From an uncultured Lachnospiraceae bacterium (GTDB taxonomy: Bacteria > Bacillota > Clostridia > Lachnospirales > Lachnospiraceae): DNA of 64,000 nucleotides. Below, piece after piece: positions 34,162 through 42,769 of the stretch (position 1 is its first letter; the number at the start of each line of letters is the position of its first letter). The position numbers were made by a program, and so were the translations under genes. Where the stretch lies: contig CAMWQW010000003.1 in the NCBI GenBank assembly GCA_947176505.1, forward strand, positions 62,001 to 126,000, given 5' to 3'. The notes below the pieces were generated by a model. It ran no database searches. It was not told the DNA's origin and saw nothing but the letters and a program-made list of their open reading frames with translations.

Positions 34162-34192
34162 GCCGTCTACTTTTCGTTTCGCTCTGCTGCCA

Positions 34193-35743
34193 TCAATACA
34201 CCACCCACTTGCCGCTCCTGCTGTATCCTACAAACTCGGCGACGTGCTCTGCATTCATAGCTGCCAGTTCCTTCTTCAATGCATACATTGAAACACCTAG
34301 TGTCTCTGACATTTCTCTCTTAGATACCGATGGGTTTCTTTTTATCAATCTCAAAATCTGTTCCCTTAGTTCAAAGCCATATAGGCTCTTTTGTGATAGA
34401 ACTGATGGGGTTGAATTTGGGGTTGATGGGGTTGAATTTGGGGTTGATGGGGTTGAATCTGCGATAGATATCTTTTCATCCCCATCTTCCTTTAAAAAAC
34501 CTTCATGAACAAACAATCTTGAAATAAAATAGCTGTGGGACTCATCTGTTTCAAATTCAGGTTTTGGTGAACCGTTCGCCTCCAGCGCATCAAGAATCTT
34601 TTTGAATCCGGTATTTCTTCCCTCAGTTAAATGCAGCTCCTTTAAAAAATCACCTATTCTGCGATTTCTGTATCTTCGATTTGATACCCGGTAGCTCTTT
34701 AGCCCCTCAATAGTTACGGAACGATCCGGTCCCGGAAAACTCACAATTTCTATTCTGTCATTTTCAACCCGGACTTCAATCGGTTCACGTTCATCATATG
34801 CCCTATGATACACTGCGTTAGATAGTGCCTCTTCTATTGCTGCAAACGGATAATTGAAAAAACGGTCTGCCTCTGCCCAATCCGGGTGTTTTACAATCTT
34901 CTCTGTAATAATTGTATTTCTGATATACTGCAGCGCATCGCGCAGTTGTTGCTGAATCGGTCCCTTAAAAGTCTGCTCAATAATGTCATTGCCTCCTAAG
35001 CCACCCGGAAATTGGACAACATCTATCTGTGTATAAGGAAAAAATTTGTCCGGCTCCATACTGAAAAACATTAATCCCACATTCTTTGGTTTAATGTATT
35101 CAGGAAGATTACTGATAATATTCATGTCGCTACATACTTCTACGAAATCTCCGGTCTCTGATTTTTCATACAACGAACTTTTAACCTCTTTCAAATAATT
35201 CCGAATAAGAGTAATATTCAAATCTGACATCTCCGCCTGATGATTGACGCGGTCGTCAAAAGGCACCCTGTTTGCCAAATAGAATAAGTCCTTTTCTTCA
35301 TCATCAGAAGGTTCTACCGTACTCGACAGCTTACGAATATAATGAATACGCTCTTTATTATCCTTTGCCATTGTTTTAGGTGATGAATATGGTCTGTTGT
35401 CACCACCCGGACACCAAAGAACAATAAATTTCTTATCCGCATAATCCACAATTTCTACTATTGGCATATATGCCGGTCTGATTAACTTGCATACGGAAAA
35501 AATTTTCTTCTGATAGTTATCTATCTTGTCTATATGAATACCTTTCAACGGATAAACCGGTCGTCCGTTATCTTCTTCAACACCAATAACAATATATCCA
35601 CCGCCCCAATTATCCAAATCATTTGCAAAGGCACAAACTGTTTTTAAAGAAGCTTCTGTATCCCATGTCTCCTTAAACTCTATTCTAGCCCATTCAACTA
35701 CTTCACCGGACAATAGTGTTTTGATGTTTGTTGGTATCGCCAT
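34193..35743 (-). CDS. AlbA_2 / Schlafen-type ATP-binding transcriptional regulator
   Basis: 516 residues; not a glycan enzyme. N-terminal AlbA_2 domain (about 15-135; EWARIEFKETWD, GGGYIVIGVEE), central HATPase-like domain (FAAIEEALSNAVYHRAYDERE, IEIVSFPGPDRS), then IGDFLKELHLTEGRNTGFKKIL and a C-terminal winged-helix (LRLIKRNPSVSKREMSETLGV). Such proteins are putative DNA-binding regulators or part of defence-like systems; the role here is unknown. A Ser-Thr-Pro-Asn linker (seven-residue repeats) precedes the helix and is encoded by a 21-bp tandem repeat. The DNA looks more AT-rich than neighbours and it has its own candidate promoter, fitting later insertion into the polysaccharide cluster. 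Confidence 0.88.
   Translation of the reverse strand: MAIPTNIKTLLSGEVVEWARIEFKETWDTEASLKTVCAFANDLDNWGGGYIVIGVEEDNGRPVYPLKGIHIDKIDNYQKKIFSVCKLIRPAYMPIVEIVDYADKKFIVLWCPGGDNRPYSSPKTMAKDNKERIHYIRKLSSTVEPSDDEEKDLFYLANRVPFDDRVNHQAEMSDLNITLIRNYLKEVKSSLYEKSETGDFVEVCSDMNIISNLPEYIKPKNVGLMFFSMEPDKFFPYTQIDVVQFPGGLGGNDIIEQTFKGPIQQQLRDALQYIRNTIITEKIVKHPDWAEADRFFNYPFAAIEEALSNAVYHRAYDEREPIEVRVENDRIEIVSFPGPDRSVTIEGLKSYRVSNRRYRNRRIGDFLKELHLTEGRNTGFKKILDALEANGSPKPEFETDESHSYFISRLFVHEGFLKEDGDEKISIADSTPSTPNSTPSTPNSTPSVLSQKSLYGFELREQILRLIKRNPSVSKREMSETLGVSMYALKKELAAMNAEHVAEFVGYSRSGKWVVY
34404..34458. repeat. 21-bp tandem repeat (about 2.6 copies) inside the AlbA_2 gene
   Basis: Two exact units (34404-34424 and 34425-34445, unit beginning GATGGGGTTGAATTTGG) and a 13-base partial third (34446-34458). 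Encodes the linker heptad with the sense Ser-Thr-Pro-Ser-Thr-Pro-Asn on the minus strand. Because 21 is a multiple of three, gain or loss of units changes linker length without breaking the frame. Confidence 0.95.
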
Positions 35744-35782
35744 TTAGTTTACTTCCTCATTATTTATTATTGCACAAAAATT

Positions 35783-35811
35783 TAAATACTTTCAGTTTAA
35801 TCATGCGTCAA
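35783..35811 (-). promoter_or_regulatory. Promoter candidate for the AlbA_2 gene
   Basis: On the minus strand: -35 TTGACG (35811-35806), overlapping the stop codon of the RMD-like gene, a 17-base spacer, then -10 TATTTA (35788-35783), a weak match. Very AT-rich region after it. The start would lie about 40 bases before the ATG at 35743, whose GAGG site is 11 bases away. Modest support for separate transcription of this gene. Confidence 0.32.
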
Positions 35812-36776
35812 TATAGCGCAATCATATCCCCTAGCGTCGTCTCAAGCGGAATCATAGGTTTCCATCCGATATCCGCACTGATTTTCTCATAGGAACCGAC
35901 AATAATGCGATTGTCATTTAATCGCACATAAGCCGGATTGACTATCGTGTCAATCTCGACATCTAACATACCGGCAATCTGATCCACGATATCAGACAAT
36001 CTGATGCCTGTTCCGGAGCAAATATTGTACAGTTCCCCTGTTCTGCCGTGCATAAGTAGATTATAGTACGCTCTCACAACATCTCGGACATCTACAAAAT
36101 CACGAATAATAGATAAATCTCCTGTCTCGATTGTACCACGTCTTTCTCCTGCATTCTTAATCGCCAATATCCTTGATATGAACCCCGGTATGACAAAACG
36201 CGTATTCTGCCACGGTCCGATATGATTAAAAGACCTTGTCATGATAATATCCACACCGTAACTATCGGCATAGACACGCGAGAGCATCTCCTGCGCCACA
36301 CGGGCAACCGCATAAGGACTGCATGGCATCAGACCGCTATCCTCGCGAAGAGGCAGGTCTGCCTCCGTCACATTCCCGTATTCCTCCGAGGAACCGACTG
36401 ACAGAACCCTGCATTTCAAATGCAGTTCCTGCACTACTGCTATGATATTCAAAAAAATATTCGTATTGTTCTGGAAACACTCGATTGGATGTTTCCAACT
36501 ATATGCCACGCTGCTGAAAGAAGCCAGATGTATAATATAATCCGGTCCAAACTGCTCTAGCAGGCGCTTCACCGCATCCGTATCAAGCAAATTCACCGTG
36601 TGATAAGTCACCTTAATATCGGGGAACGCCGAAAAATCAAATGCCGGCGGATTGATATCTATGCCGCACACTTCCACGTCATGGTCGTTCTCCTGCATAT
36701 AGGCAAGCAGGTGCCTGCTCACGAAACCGGAAAAACCGGTGATTAATATTTTCTTCTTACTCATCGCTGCAACCAT
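35808..36776 (-). CDS. rmd: GDP-6-deoxy-4-keto-mannose reductase-like SDR (RMD type)
   Basis: 322 residues, normal for RMD, which reduces GDP-4-keto-6-deoxy-D-mannose to GDP-D-rhamnose. Extended SDR: NAD(P) motif ITGFSGFVSRHLL (third Gly is Ser), LSVGSSEEYGNV, TRSFNHIGPWQNTRFVIPGFISRI, DLSIIRDFVDVRDVVRAYYNLL and YNICSGTG all match RMD. The catalytic YxxxK reads Tyr155-Ala-Val-Ala-Arg159, so Lys is replaced by Arg. ATG at 36776 with GGAAAGG just upstream was chosen; the frame open to 36869 overlaps the GT4 gene. GDP-mannose 4,6-dehydratase, needed to feed it, is not in the window. A different 4-keto-sugar reductase or epimerase is possible. Confidence 0.78.
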   Translation of the reverse strand: MVAAMSKKKILITGFSGFVSRHLLAYMQENDHDVEVCGIDINPPAFDFSAFPDIKVTYHTVNLLDTDAVKRLLEQFGPDYIIHLASFSSVAYSWKHPIECFQNNTNIFLNIIAVVQELHLKCRVLSVGSSEEYGNVTEADLPLREDSGLMPCSPYAVARVAQEMLSRVYADSYGVDIIMTRSFNHIGPWQNTRFVIPGFISRILAIKNAGERRGTIETGDLSIIRDFVDVRDVVRAYYNLLMHGRTGELYNICSGTGIRLSDIVDQIAGMLDVEIDTIVNPAYVRLNDNRIIVGSYEKISADIGWKPMIPLETTLGDMIALY

Positions 36777-36789
36777 ACCTTTCCGCCGT

Positions 36790-37902
36790 TCACAGATTCT
36801 CCTGCAAAAAATCCATATATTTCTCCGCCAGATACGGTCTGCTGTAAACGGAAAAATCAAATTCATCATTTTTCTTTACGGGCGATTCCATCATCCGGAT
36901 CCACGCGTCCGGATCAAAAGGGTCTTCCACATAGTTAGCTTTTCCCTGCGTCACTTCGGGAATGCTGGTTCTGTCCGTTGTAATAACGACCGCATTAAAT
37001 GCCATCGCCTCCACCGGCGGCATTCCGAACCCTTCAAAGATACTCGGGAACAGAAAAGCCCTGCAATGCCGGTACAGCGTATTGCGCTCCTCATTGCTGA
37101 TAAAACCTGTCAGCGTCACAATATCCTCCAGATGATGTTCTTGAATCAGTTTTTTCACGCTGTCGCTTGCATTGCCGGAGATACCTGATACCAAAAGTCG
37201 TTTTGGCAGATTGGTTTTTCTCTTTTTTAATTCCGCCATCACTTTAATTAATGTCTCCAAATTCTTATGCGGAATCATCTGCGCGACCGTATAATAGTAT
37301 TCTCCGTCAGAAATATTAAATTTTCGGCTGACCTTCTCGAAGGATTCCGTTTCATTCAAATTAACCATCGCCGGAATATTTAACACTTCTATCTTATGCG
37401 CCTTGATTTTATACCGCTTCATTAAATCGGATTTCACATAATTGGTCGTCGTGATAATCTTCTTGGAGAACTTGGCATCTAACCACCAGCAGAGTTTAGA
37501 ATAGGCAACCTCGTGAAAAGGATGATACTCCGGATAATGCGCCGCCTGCAAATCATGAATGGTGTTAATATAAGTAATGCCGCCGTTGAAAAGCGGACGG
37601 CAATATACCGGTATGAAACACTGTCGCAGTCCGTTTTTCCTCAATAATCTATTCTGAAAAAAGAATTGCCACAAAATTCTTCCGGCAATATTGGCAGACA
37701 CGACATCTGCTTCCAACAGGGTAATTCTTCCATCCTTCGTGTAATGTTCGAAAGTCTCTCTGTTATCTTTAGAGACAAGCAATGTAAACCGGAACGGTCT
37801 GTCAAGCTGTACGAAACCGTCCAAAAGATTCCTAATATAAAATTCGGTTCCGCCCACCTTGCCGGGACGAAGCCACAACAAATCAATTGCTATATTGTCC
37901 AT
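36790..37902 (-). CDS. GT4 glycosyltransferase (mannosyl/rhamnosyl type)
   Basis: 370 residues, GT-B. N-terminus: IAIDLLWLRPGKVGGTEFYIRNLLDGF; INTIHDLQAAHYPEYHPFHEVAYSKLCWWLDAKFSKKIITTTNYVKSDLMKRY (an acceptor-domain pattern common in WbpY/WbpZ/MtfB-like enzymes); donor domain YYTVAQMIPHKNLETLIKVMAEL, LLVSGISGNASDSVKKLIQE and LFPSIFEGFGMPPVEAMAFNAVVITTDRTSIPEV. Directly upstream of the RMD-like gene (13 bases), which supports a GDP-linked donor such as D-rhamnose or mannose. ATG at 37902 has only a weak ribosome site. Confidence 0.92.
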   Translation of the reverse strand: MDNIAIDLLWLRPGKVGGTEFYIRNLLDGFVQLDRPFRFTLLVSKDNRETFEHYTKDGRITLLEADVVSANIAGRILWQFFFQNRLLRKNGLRQCFIPVYCRPLFNGGITYINTIHDLQAAHYPEYHPFHEVAYSKLCWWLDAKFSKKIITTTNYVKSDLMKRYKIKAHKIEVLNIPAMVNLNETESFEKVSRKFNISDGEYYYTVAQMIPHKNLETLIKVMAELKKRKTNLPKRLLVSGISGNASDSVKKLIQEHHLEDIVTLTGFISNEERNTLYRHCRAFLFPSIFEGFGMPPVEAMAFNAVVITTDRTSIPEVTQGKANYVEDPFDPDAWIRMMESPVKKNDEFDFSVYSRPYLAEKYMDFLQENL

Positions 37903-37947
37903 ATCCGTACTATGCCTTCCTCTCAGACTTTAGGTCAGTTGCTACCG

Positions 37948-38895
37948 CTATCTGCCAAACAGGATTCTCCTCCACCAAGAAGAAATCCCGATAATCTTTG
38001 CTATTATGATACACACCGCTGCAACCGCACATGCCAGCGCCACCGACAATATGCCTGCAATAAACGCCGAATCAATCATATCAAAATACATTTTATAATC
38101 TATCAAAAATCCATGCAATACATAGATTGCCAGCGAATTTTCTCCGCAAACGCATAACACTGAATACAAGCGGTTTCCTTCCCGCCCGCATTTACTGTCA
38201 ATGCGTCTGCAGCACACAACAATAATGCATAGGGACAGCCCGACTCTGACCACCTGCGTAATCCATCGGGTGTCATAGAATGAAAAATACGGAAATATCA
38301 TCACATAGGCGAGTATAGCGCCTGCTGTCAACCACTCGCTATTCACAAGCTTTTGTATCGTCTCATGTTTAACCAGTAGGACAGCAAAGAAATAGGGTAT
38401 CGCATAACTCAACATATTAATAAGATACGGCTGTCTCGTCAAGCATGCAAGAAGTGCACACACAATTTCCAGTCCACCGAGAATCAATATATCCGCAAAA
38501 ATCGTATCCTTTCCGCTCTTTCTGCAGATAACCCAATATAGCGAATGCATGATTTTTAAGCCAAACAGCACCGGGAAGAACCAAAGACCATTGTCGCCAT
38601 ATCCTGAAACTGCCGTATAGATAACCGTCCAGCTTAAGTACGGAAGCAACAGTCCGCTCATCCTTTTTATCAGCATTCGTCCTTCTTGTACGGCATATTT
38701 ACCTCTCCCCTGCTCCTCTATATAGGCGGAGACGAAGAAAAGAAGCGGCATATGAAAAGAATAGATGATGTTAAAAAGCAGATCCATTCTCCTGATACCG
38801 GAAAGGGAATGTCCGACTATCACTGTAATAATGGCAATTCCTTTCAGAAAATCCATATATGAATTTCTTATTGTGTCACCCGGCTTTGCCGTCAT
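37948..38895 (-). CDS. Acyltransferase family 3 membrane protein (NolL-like)
   Basis: 315 residues with about 9-10 membrane helices. Starts SYMDFLKGIAIITVIVGHSLSG, with the conserved His in VGHS, then YSFHMPLLFFVSAYIEE (second motif) and internal ILVLHGFLID-type YVLHGFLIDYKMYF. These match Acyl_transf_3 enzymes that O-acetylate sugars (NolL, OafA). ATG at 38895 with GGAG 7 bases upstream lies inside the end of the DUF2304 gene (20-base overlap). Acceptor sugar not identifiable. Confidence 0.88.
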   Translation of the reverse strand: MTAKPGDTIRNSYMDFLKGIAIITVIVGHSLSGIRRMDLLFNIIYSFHMPLLFFVSAYIEEQGRGKYAVQEGRMLIKRMSGLLLPYLSWTVIYTAVSGYGDNGLWFFPVLFGLKIMHSLYWVICRKSGKDTIFADILILGGLEIVCALLACLTRQPYLINMLSYAIPYFFAVLLVKHETIQKLVNSEWLTAGAILAYVMIFPYFSFYDTRWITQVVRVGLSLCIIVVCCRRIDSKCGREGNRLYSVLCVCGENSLAIYVLHGFLIDYKMYFDMIDSAFIAGILSVALACAVAAVCIIIAKIIGISSWWRRILFGR

Positions 38896-39262
38896 CTTTA
38901 TTCTCCTCTACTGCATTCTCCAATTCTCGGATTCTTTTCTCCATCATACTGATTTCCTGAATCAGAATCCTGATCTTAAGCTGCTGTCTTGACACAATGG
39001 AGGTAAGAGTCATCAGAATCATCATAATAAAACCGATGCACAGAATATACAAACCGTTCATGTTGCTCTCGATTCCGAGCAACCGTACAAACCTTACCAA
39101 AAGATCCGGGAAGTAAATCATGATGCCCATGATAACGCCCGCCACAAGCCAGATTAAAGTATATTTCAACTCCAGCATTTTCTTTTTCAGATAATAAAGA
39201 ATAATGATAAAATAGCAAATCACAGCTATGGAAAGCGTAATCTGCAAAGTATGTGGAATCAT
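38876..39262 (-). CDS. DUF2304 small membrane protein
   Basis: 128 residues, three hydrophobic helices (about 9-26 IAVICYFIIILYYLKKK, 33-52 YTLIWLVAGVIMGIMIYFP, 68-88 GLYILCIGFIMMILMTLTSIV) and a charged coiled-coil tail (about 90-128). DUF2304 proteins commonly sit beside a DPM1-like GT2. It overlaps the GT2 gene before it by 4 bases and the acyltransferase after it by 20. Function is unproven; possibilities are an accessory to the polyprenyl-phosphate glycosyltransferase or a flippase for its product. Confidence 0.85.
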   Translation of the reverse strand: MIPHTLQITLSIAVICYFIIILYYLKKKMLELKYTLIWLVAGVIMGIMIYFPDLLVRFVRLLGIESNMNGLYILCIGFIMMILMTLTSIVSRQQLKIRILIQEISMMEKRIRELENAVEENKDDGKAG

Positions 39263-39978
39263 TTCTGCCTCCTGACTCCGAAGCTCAATCTCCGAATCAA
39301 CATTGCCAAAGTCACCTTAAACATATAATAAACCGATTTCTTGAGTGTGATAGAACTGATTCCGTTCTCCCTGTCCCTCATGACCACAGGATACTCTCTG
39401 ATTCTGCCGCCGTGGACTGCCGCAATGACCATCGCCTCCGGCTCCGGATAGTCCGCCGGATAATCCTCTGCAAATATACCGATAAATCTCCTGTTCACGA
39501 GACGATATCCGCTGGTGATATCTTTCACTCTCACTCCGGTCAGTATCAGACCTAAGAAACTTAAGAATCTGATTCCGATTCTGCGCATTCCGGAAGACTG
39601 AAAACCCTCTTTCTCGACAAAGCGCGAACCGATGACGCAGTCCGCCTGTTCCTCTTTCATACGCTCTATCATCTTATCCAGAAATCCCACATCATGCTGC
39701 CCGTCTCCGTCTATCTGCACGGCAATCTCATAGTCATTGTCTCTCGCATAGCGGTATCCGGTCTGAACCGCGCCTCCGATTCCCATATTAATGGGCAGAT
39801 TTAAGACCTCGTACCCTCTGTCGCGGCAGACTTTCTTTGTATGATCCGTTGAGCCGTCATTGATAATGACATAGTCGTACTGCGGAAAATTTGTGATTAG
39901 ATTGTCCACTACTTTCTCGATATTCCCCGCCTCATTATATGCAGGGATAATAATCAGCGTTTTATTTTTTTGATCCAT
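39259..39978 (-). CDS. DPM1-like GT2 polyprenyl-phosphate glycosyltransferase without membrane helices
   Basis: 239 residues: IIIPAYNEAGNIEKVVDNLI, VIINDGSTDHT, VLNLPINMGIGGAVQTGYRYA, metal site QIDGDGQHDVGFLDKMIER (about 88-106), VIGSRFVEKEGFQSSGMRRIGIRFLSFLGLILTGVRVKDITSGYRLVNRR. This is the prokaryotic DPM1-like class which loads a sugar onto polyprenyl phosphate. Unlike the relative at 8351 it has no C-terminal helices, which the adjacent DUF2304 protein may replace. ATG 39978 has GGAGG 7 bases upstream and overlaps the GT-C-like gene by 25; the frame open to 40035 is unlikely. It overlaps DUF2304 by 4. Confidence 0.92.
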   Translation of the reverse strand: MDQKNKTLIIIPAYNEAGNIEKVVDNLITNFPQYDYVIINDGSTDHTKKVCRDRGYEVLNLPINMGIGGAVQTGYRYARDNDYEIAVQIDGDGQHDVGFLDKMIERMKEEQADCVIGSRFVEKEGFQSSGMRRIGIRFLSFLGLILTGVRVKDITSGYRLVNRRFIGIFAEDYPADYPEPEAMVIAAVHGGRIREYPVVMRDRENGISSITLKKSVYYMFKVTLAMLIRRLSFGVRRQK

Positions 39979-41537
39979 GGTAAATCCTCCGCAGTAATAA
40001 GCGCTGCCTCTCTCGCCAACAGATACATGCTGCAATAAAAAATGCCCATCGCATATACCATGTATCTTTGGAGTCCCAAGAACACAAGGTTTGTAACCAC
40101 TACCATCAGGAATATATATCCAAGCGTTGTGCCTGCAAACGCCGCCACTTTCTTATTGCCGCCTTTTTTCAGGCAATAGATAATTCCTGTCGCCGCAGCC
40201 AGATACAAGAGCAGCGTGATGATATGGCAGAGGAAATAAATCCTCTCTATCTGAAAAAACACACTGCTGATAAATCCGGACACCATCATCCGGAAGGAAT
40301 GATACAAGTACCTGTCAAAATGGTGAAGCAGCACCTTCATTCCCAGTTCCCTGCAAATCTGCACGTTATTCATTTGGACTTCCGGATTGTCGCGCAAGTA
40401 AGCCCCGACATGTCCAAATACGATAATGGGAATCTCATCCTTCACCAAATCTCGCCACATATACAAATCCTGCCTTGCATAAACGTAACGGTACTGCTCG
40501 GCGTCGATTGCGTCAAACACCCTCTGAAAAATTTCTTTCATCTCCGGGCTGTCAAACAGTTCGATGTCATCTTCGTCAATCTCATAAATCCCACGGGTGA
40601 TAATAAGCGATGTGAACTGGGACAGCGTCCCGGGGTTGTCTTCATTGACCGGAGCATCGCTCTTTTCTTCCTGTACTGTTTCCTGCACCGGCGAAGTACC
40701 GGATGCGTCCTGCTGTACGGCACTTTCTTCGCCCTGTACCGACTGCGCGGCTCCTTCCGCTGACGCTCCTGCATCCGCCGCCACCGTCTGTTGATTCCGC
40801 TTCTCGATGACCGGGAGCTGATGAACCCAGTACCAGCCAAATATTTTATAGACCAACGTAACCACTACGAGAATCCCTATGACTCCGATTACACAATTGG
40901 CGCCAACCTTGATAATTCTCCGGCTGACTTTATCTTTTCTGCTTTTTACAAACTCCACGCAGACAAATACCGCGGCGGTAACTCCCAACAAAAAGAGCAT
41001 CTGGCTTCTGATCAGTTCCATAAAGCCAGCCATCGCCGTAGCTGCTATCAGCCACCTGATTTTCTGCTCGAAAACATACTGTAACAGCAGCATAAAGTAC
41101 AGATAGAAAATAGCATAAGACAGCCCTTCCGTCAGAATCTGATGTGTAATCCCCGCCTCCGGTAAATAAATCGAAAACGGCAGCATACATGCTATATAAA
41201 GTAATACCGTCTCTATCCAATGTAACCGGAAATGCTTCTGCAGATACAGTACAAACGCCATCGTGCAGACAATCGCCAGCACAGATTGAATAACGACCAC
41301 AGCATCAAGATATATTTTCTCTCCGAAGATACATTTTACCACAAACAGGAACAGCGGGTAAACCGGCATAACGCCTTCTCTTCTCGGGTTCAAATAGAAA
41401 GGCGTGTCATCCTCTATGGCAATCCACTCCTGCCCCAGCACAAGGTAAAACATAATTCCCATCGCCGTAAGGACAAGGATTTGGATCATCTTGCGCCGCA
41501 TCTGCGCACGCTTATCCTCTTTTAATTGCACATTCAT
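39954..41537 (-). CDS. Multi-pass GT-C-like membrane protein
   Basis: 527 residues with about 10-11 hydrophobic helices. After the first helix comes an extracytoplasmic loop with acidic IAIEDDTPFYL, the position of the acidic residues in GT-C (PMT/ArnT-like) enzymes. A hydrophilic Ala/Gln/Glu-rich stretch of about 55 residues (about 255-310, with AADAGASAEGAAQSVQGEES) and a further soluble segment follow helix 8; these are probably outside the membrane. ATG at 41537 has GAGG 8 bases upstream; the reading from 41582 overlaps the GT4 gene. Together with the GT2 and DUF2304 genes it probably transfers a lipid-linked monosaccharide outside the cell. Confidence 0.72.
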   Translation of the reverse strand: MNVQLKEDKRAQMRRKMIQILVLTAMGIMFYLVLGQEWIAIEDDTPFYLNPRREGVMPVYPLFLFVVKCIFGEKIYLDAVVVIQSVLAIVCTMAFVLYLQKHFRLHWIETVLLYIACMLPFSIYLPEAGITHQILTEGLSYAIFYLYFMLLLQYVFEQKIRWLIAATAMAGFMELIRSQMLFLLGVTAAVFVCVEFVKSRKDKVSRRIIKVGANCVIGVIGILVVVTLVYKIFGWYWVHQLPVIEKRNQQTVAADAGASAEGAAQSVQGEESAVQQDASGTSPVQETVQEEKSDAPVNEDNPGTLSQFTSLIITRGIYEIDEDDIELFDSPEMKEIFQRVFDAIDAEQYRYVYARQDLYMWRDLVKDEIPIIVFGHVGAYLRDNPEVQMNNVQICRELGMKVLLHHFDRYLYHSFRMMVSGFISSVFFQIERIYFLCHIITLLLYLAAATGIIYCLKKGGNKKVAAFAGTTLGYIFLMVVVTNLVFLGLQRYMVYAMGIFYCSMYLLAREAALITAEDLPWIKKIKR

Positions 41538-41547
41538 CAGTTTATCC

Positions 41548-42741
41548 TCACTGTTTTGACTTACACTGCTTATTTCGCCCATTTTGCTTACTTATCTGGT
41601 CCTTTTTCATATGTTTCATTATTTCCTCGATACGGTCATAATAGTTCCTGAACTGAAAATGTGCTTTCACATGCTCATACCCGGCGGCACCCATTTTAAC
41701 AAGGTTTTCCCTGTCACATATGATTTTTTCCAGCTTCTCTATCAAATCCTTTTTGTCGTTGTCCTCAAAAACATATCCTGTCTTACCGTAGTCAATATAG
41801 CTTGCCGTGCCGTTATCACTTCCGCTGATTGCCGGAACGGAGAAGGACATTGCCTCTATCACCGTGATTGACGCCGGTTCTCCCGTACTCGGAACCACAT
41901 ATACATCGGCTTTTTCGTACTGTTCGCTAATTTGTTTGCGATTCAGATTCGTGAAAAAAGTAACTTTGTCTTCCAGTCCATGCTTCTGTACATATCCGGT
42001 AACCATCTGATAATATTCCTCATGGAAATGGTTGGACACCTCCCCTGCAATCGTCAGGTGAAGGTCGTATTTCGGAAGCAGTTCTTCGACTGCTTCTATC
42101 ATCATCTTAAGATTCTTACGCTCCTGATATTTGCCGATACAGAAGACATTGATTCTGCCGTTCTCGAAATAAGTTTTCTCCTCCGGCGATACCTGCGGTT
42201 CCATCAGAAATGGCGCCCAGTAACCGTATTCGTCCTTCACAAGTCCGGTATAATCTATCCCCACCAGATTGGTCGGCGTAATTCGGTATTTCGGTGTCAG
42301 CTTCCACACAATCTTATGCGCTAAGTCCATCTTCTTCGGCTTGTCCCAAACAGGACTCAAATTATAAAGGATAGTCGGAATCCTGTAATGTCTGCATATC
42401 GCATTCATGCAGATTGTATAAATCGAACGCTCCCGCAGGATAGCCACATCGGGCTGAAACTCTTTGATATACTTTGCAAGCTTCGCGATTGGGGGAACGC
42501 CGCATTTTAACTTCATATCTATGGCAAACGGATCTTTTCTTTTCAGATAGTGCACGTAAAGATAGTCAAACGCCATGAAAACCTTGGAGTAGTCGACTAC
42601 AATCGGTTTGATGTACGTGTAGTCTTCTACCTTACCGGCATACTGGCTTAGGAATCTGACCTCGTGACCGTTTTCTTTCCAGCCCTTCATAATCGTGGTC
42701 TGGTTTGTATGATATCTGTGTGACATATATAGAACTCTCAT
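41548..42741 (-). CDS. GT4 glycosyltransferase
   Basis: 397 residues. N-terminal half MRVLYMSHRYHTNQTTIMKGWKENGHEVRFLSQ, ILRERSIYTICMNAICRHYRIPTILYNLSPVWDKPKKMDLAH; donor half INVFCIGKYQERKNLKMMIEAVEELLPKYDLHLTIAGEV, YEKADVYVVPSTGEPASITVIEAMSFSVPAISGSDNGTASYI, with the E-x7-E pattern EPASITVIE. Start ATG 42741 (GAGGAG just upstream) rather than 42753. C-terminus is basic and Lys/Gln-rich. Donor unknown. Confidence 0.92.
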   Translation of the reverse strand: MRVLYMSHRYHTNQTTIMKGWKENGHEVRFLSQYAGKVEDYTYIKPIVVDYSKVFMAFDYLYVHYLKRKDPFAIDMKLKCGVPPIAKLAKYIKEFQPDVAILRERSIYTICMNAICRHYRIPTILYNLSPVWDKPKKMDLAHKIVWKLTPKYRITPTNLVGIDYTGLVKDEYGYWAPFLMEPQVSPEEKTYFENGRINVFCIGKYQERKNLKMMIEAVEELLPKYDLHLTIAGEVSNHFHEEYYQMVTGYVQKHGLEDKVTFFTNLNRKQISEQYEKADVYVVPSTGEPASITVIEAMSFSVPAISGSDNGTASYIDYGKTGYVFEDNDKKDLIEKLEKIICDRENLVKMGAAGYEHVKAHFQFRNYYDRIEEIMKHMKKDQISKQNGRNKQCKSKQ

Positions 42742-42769
42742 GTTACTCCTCATTTCCGCGTATATCTTT

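Noticed and set aside
34404-34458. Short direct repeats as a CRISPR array
   Set aside because: Units are contiguous without spacers and lie in-frame inside a coding gene.
40068-40763. Plus-strand frame of 231 residues opposite the GT-C-like gene
   Set aside because: Composition typical of antisense to a membrane protein; no start signal.
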